From Molanna angustata (taxonomy: Eukaryota > Arthropoda > Insecta > Trichoptera > Molannidae), in assembly GCA_963576475.1 (NCBI GenBank), contig OY754964.1, positions 8,657,986-8,721,985 of the forward strand: 64,000 nt of DNA, written 5' to 3'. Shown here piece by piece: positions 62,805 through 64,000 of this stretch (its first letter is position 1; every line of letters begins with the position of its first letter). The translations under genes and the position numbers were made by a program. The notes under the pieces are model-generated. The model worked only from the letters and a program-made list of their open reading frames with translations, was not told the DNA's origin and did no database searches.

Positions 62805-64000
62805 GGAATTCGATGGCATTCCAGCGAGATTTAAACAGAAATTGTCTGTTCACAAGTCAAATAAAAGAACCAGAGTAATTATAAGTACACATTCAAAATT
62901 TTCAAATCTACACATAGAAAAGTCATATTTTAAAGCTCGTAAGCAAATACTAATGTATGACATCATGTGAACATTGAATTTATCATTTCGCTTTGCTGAG
63001 CAAGACACGATTTTTTCCAGATTAATTTAAAGATTTAACATTACCTAATTAATCTTTGCATCAACTCCTATTAATAATTCGTCGACCCGCATAAGATTTG
63101 TATCTTCGACTGCTTATAGAGGAATAATTAATTGGTATTTTAAATTTAACTTCCTGAATTTCTATATAAGTACAATGAAGAACGTACATACGTGATGTTA
63201 TTTGGAGAAATGCTATTTACAACACCATTAAACCATAGTTGCATTAGCAAATTAATAGGCTTGGGTGTGATGTACCTGCTTCAAAATAAACGGAATAAAA
63301 TAATTTTTCGTATTGTGAAATTGATCCATAATTATAATGAGCGCATTAGTTTAAACTTTTAAATAATAAGTATAGTTAAGGGTGTCTAATTATATCAAAT
63401 GCAATAAATAATAATCAAATAATTTAATGGAAAAATTCACCATAGTAATATTTAAAAAAAAAACGTAGGAGGTAACCTTATATACCTACGCTAGACGTAG
63501 ACATCACAACTACTAATAAATGTACTGTGAAAGAGGATTTTAATAATTTGACAAAAATAGTTACAATACAATAAAAAACAACCCATTACCCATAAAGACT
63601 GAATTAACAAATAAATTATCAATACCAACAACAATAGATTGATGGTAAAGCTAATATTGTTGTAAAGGAAAATAAAAGTGCAAACTAAACATGTGTCGTG
63701 GAAAAAAATATTTTTAAAGAATTATTTGGGTAGACTTTTTTTGTCTTATGCAGGTTGACACGACGGCCGACAAAAGTGGATTCATAAATGTATTTCCACA
63801 TAGTTAATATGAACATTTGTTATTCATTTAATAGGTATGTATATGGACGGGCACTTGAAAGAAGACATAGATTTAAAAACAAAACATTGTTTTTATTTCT
63901 CCACTTATTTACTACCTGTTATTAGAAACGTTGTTTGGTTGGAAGAAATCGCCACTCGATATTTGCTCAAATTTCATTCGATCTTCAATCGACCGGTACT
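62805..64000. other. AT-rich DNA without identifiable gene
   Basis: No coding frame, element end or RNA gene can be supported in the last 1.2 kb. Confidence 0.5.

Overview
This window is strongly AT-rich eukaryotic intergenic or intronic DNA, almost certainly from an insect. It contains no recognisable host protein gene, rRNA, functional tRNA or bacterial feature. The evidence for an insect is indirect: tRNA-derived SINEs, many RTE-type LINE relics with microsatellite tails, Helitron-like ends, a short (TTAGG)n tract matching the insect telomere repeat, and frequent GGTACCTACC-type words that recall moth and butterfly genomes. Assignment to Lepidoptera is my inference and is not proven. Essentially every gene-like open frame belongs to a transposable element.

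Autonomous-type elements. (1) 5306-9599 (minus) is a near full-length CR1/Jockey-like LINE with ORF1, an endonuclease frame and a reverse-transcriptase frame offset by -1. It sits inside an older RTE-type relic (4937-5305 plus 9600-9990), splitting it at one codon with a GGTCTT target duplication. (2) 36505-39400 (plus) is an RTE-type LINE with endonuclease and RT, broken by frameshifts and stops. (3) 42909-44473 (minus) is a 5'-truncated R1-clade LINE with an intact frame and a perfect 12-bp target duplication. (4) 61535-62712 (minus) is a truncated RTE-type RT. (5) 34913-35905 is a Penelope-like element arranged as two 373-bp inverted arms around a rearranged RT core. (6) At least a dozen short RTE C-terminal relics are scattered throughout.

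Non-autonomous elements. There are three tRNA-derived SINE families: SINE-A (Thr-AGT-like), SINE-B and SINE-C. Several families of very long hairpins, probably MITEs, are present in multiple copies: H1 (3 copies of about 170-190 bp), H2 (2 copies of about 370 bp), H3 (3 copies, about 670 bp when uninterrupted) and P1 (several copies). There are also single-copy hairpins H4, a GC-rich one at 58053-58222 and a TTA-flanked one at 58952-59874. A Helitron-like family ends in a conserved hairpin plus CTAG next to T, in four clear copies and one relic. An odd element at 50530-52216 has both halves internally duplicated (A-A-B-B). An unclassified 550-bp insertion with an 8-bp target duplication lies at 28501-29050.

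Layout. 1-5300: relics, hairpins and SINEs. 5300-10000: the nested LINE pair. 10900-13720: H2, H3, a Helitron-like element and repeat U1. 15600-18500: P1 and the Helitron-like type copy. 19500-24700: RTE relics. 26500-29300: a Helitron-like copy and a twice-invaded H3. 29870-31320: a complex tandem array. 33600-36000: hairpins and the Penelope-like element. 36500-45400: RTE, SINEs, U1, R1 and a Helitron-like copy. 45900-52200: H2, P1 with a nested LINE, TTAGG, and the A-A-B-B element. 52900-62800: relics and small DNA elements. The nesting gives a relative insertion order at seven or more sites. Stretches not listed as elements are AT-rich with no coding signal I can support.
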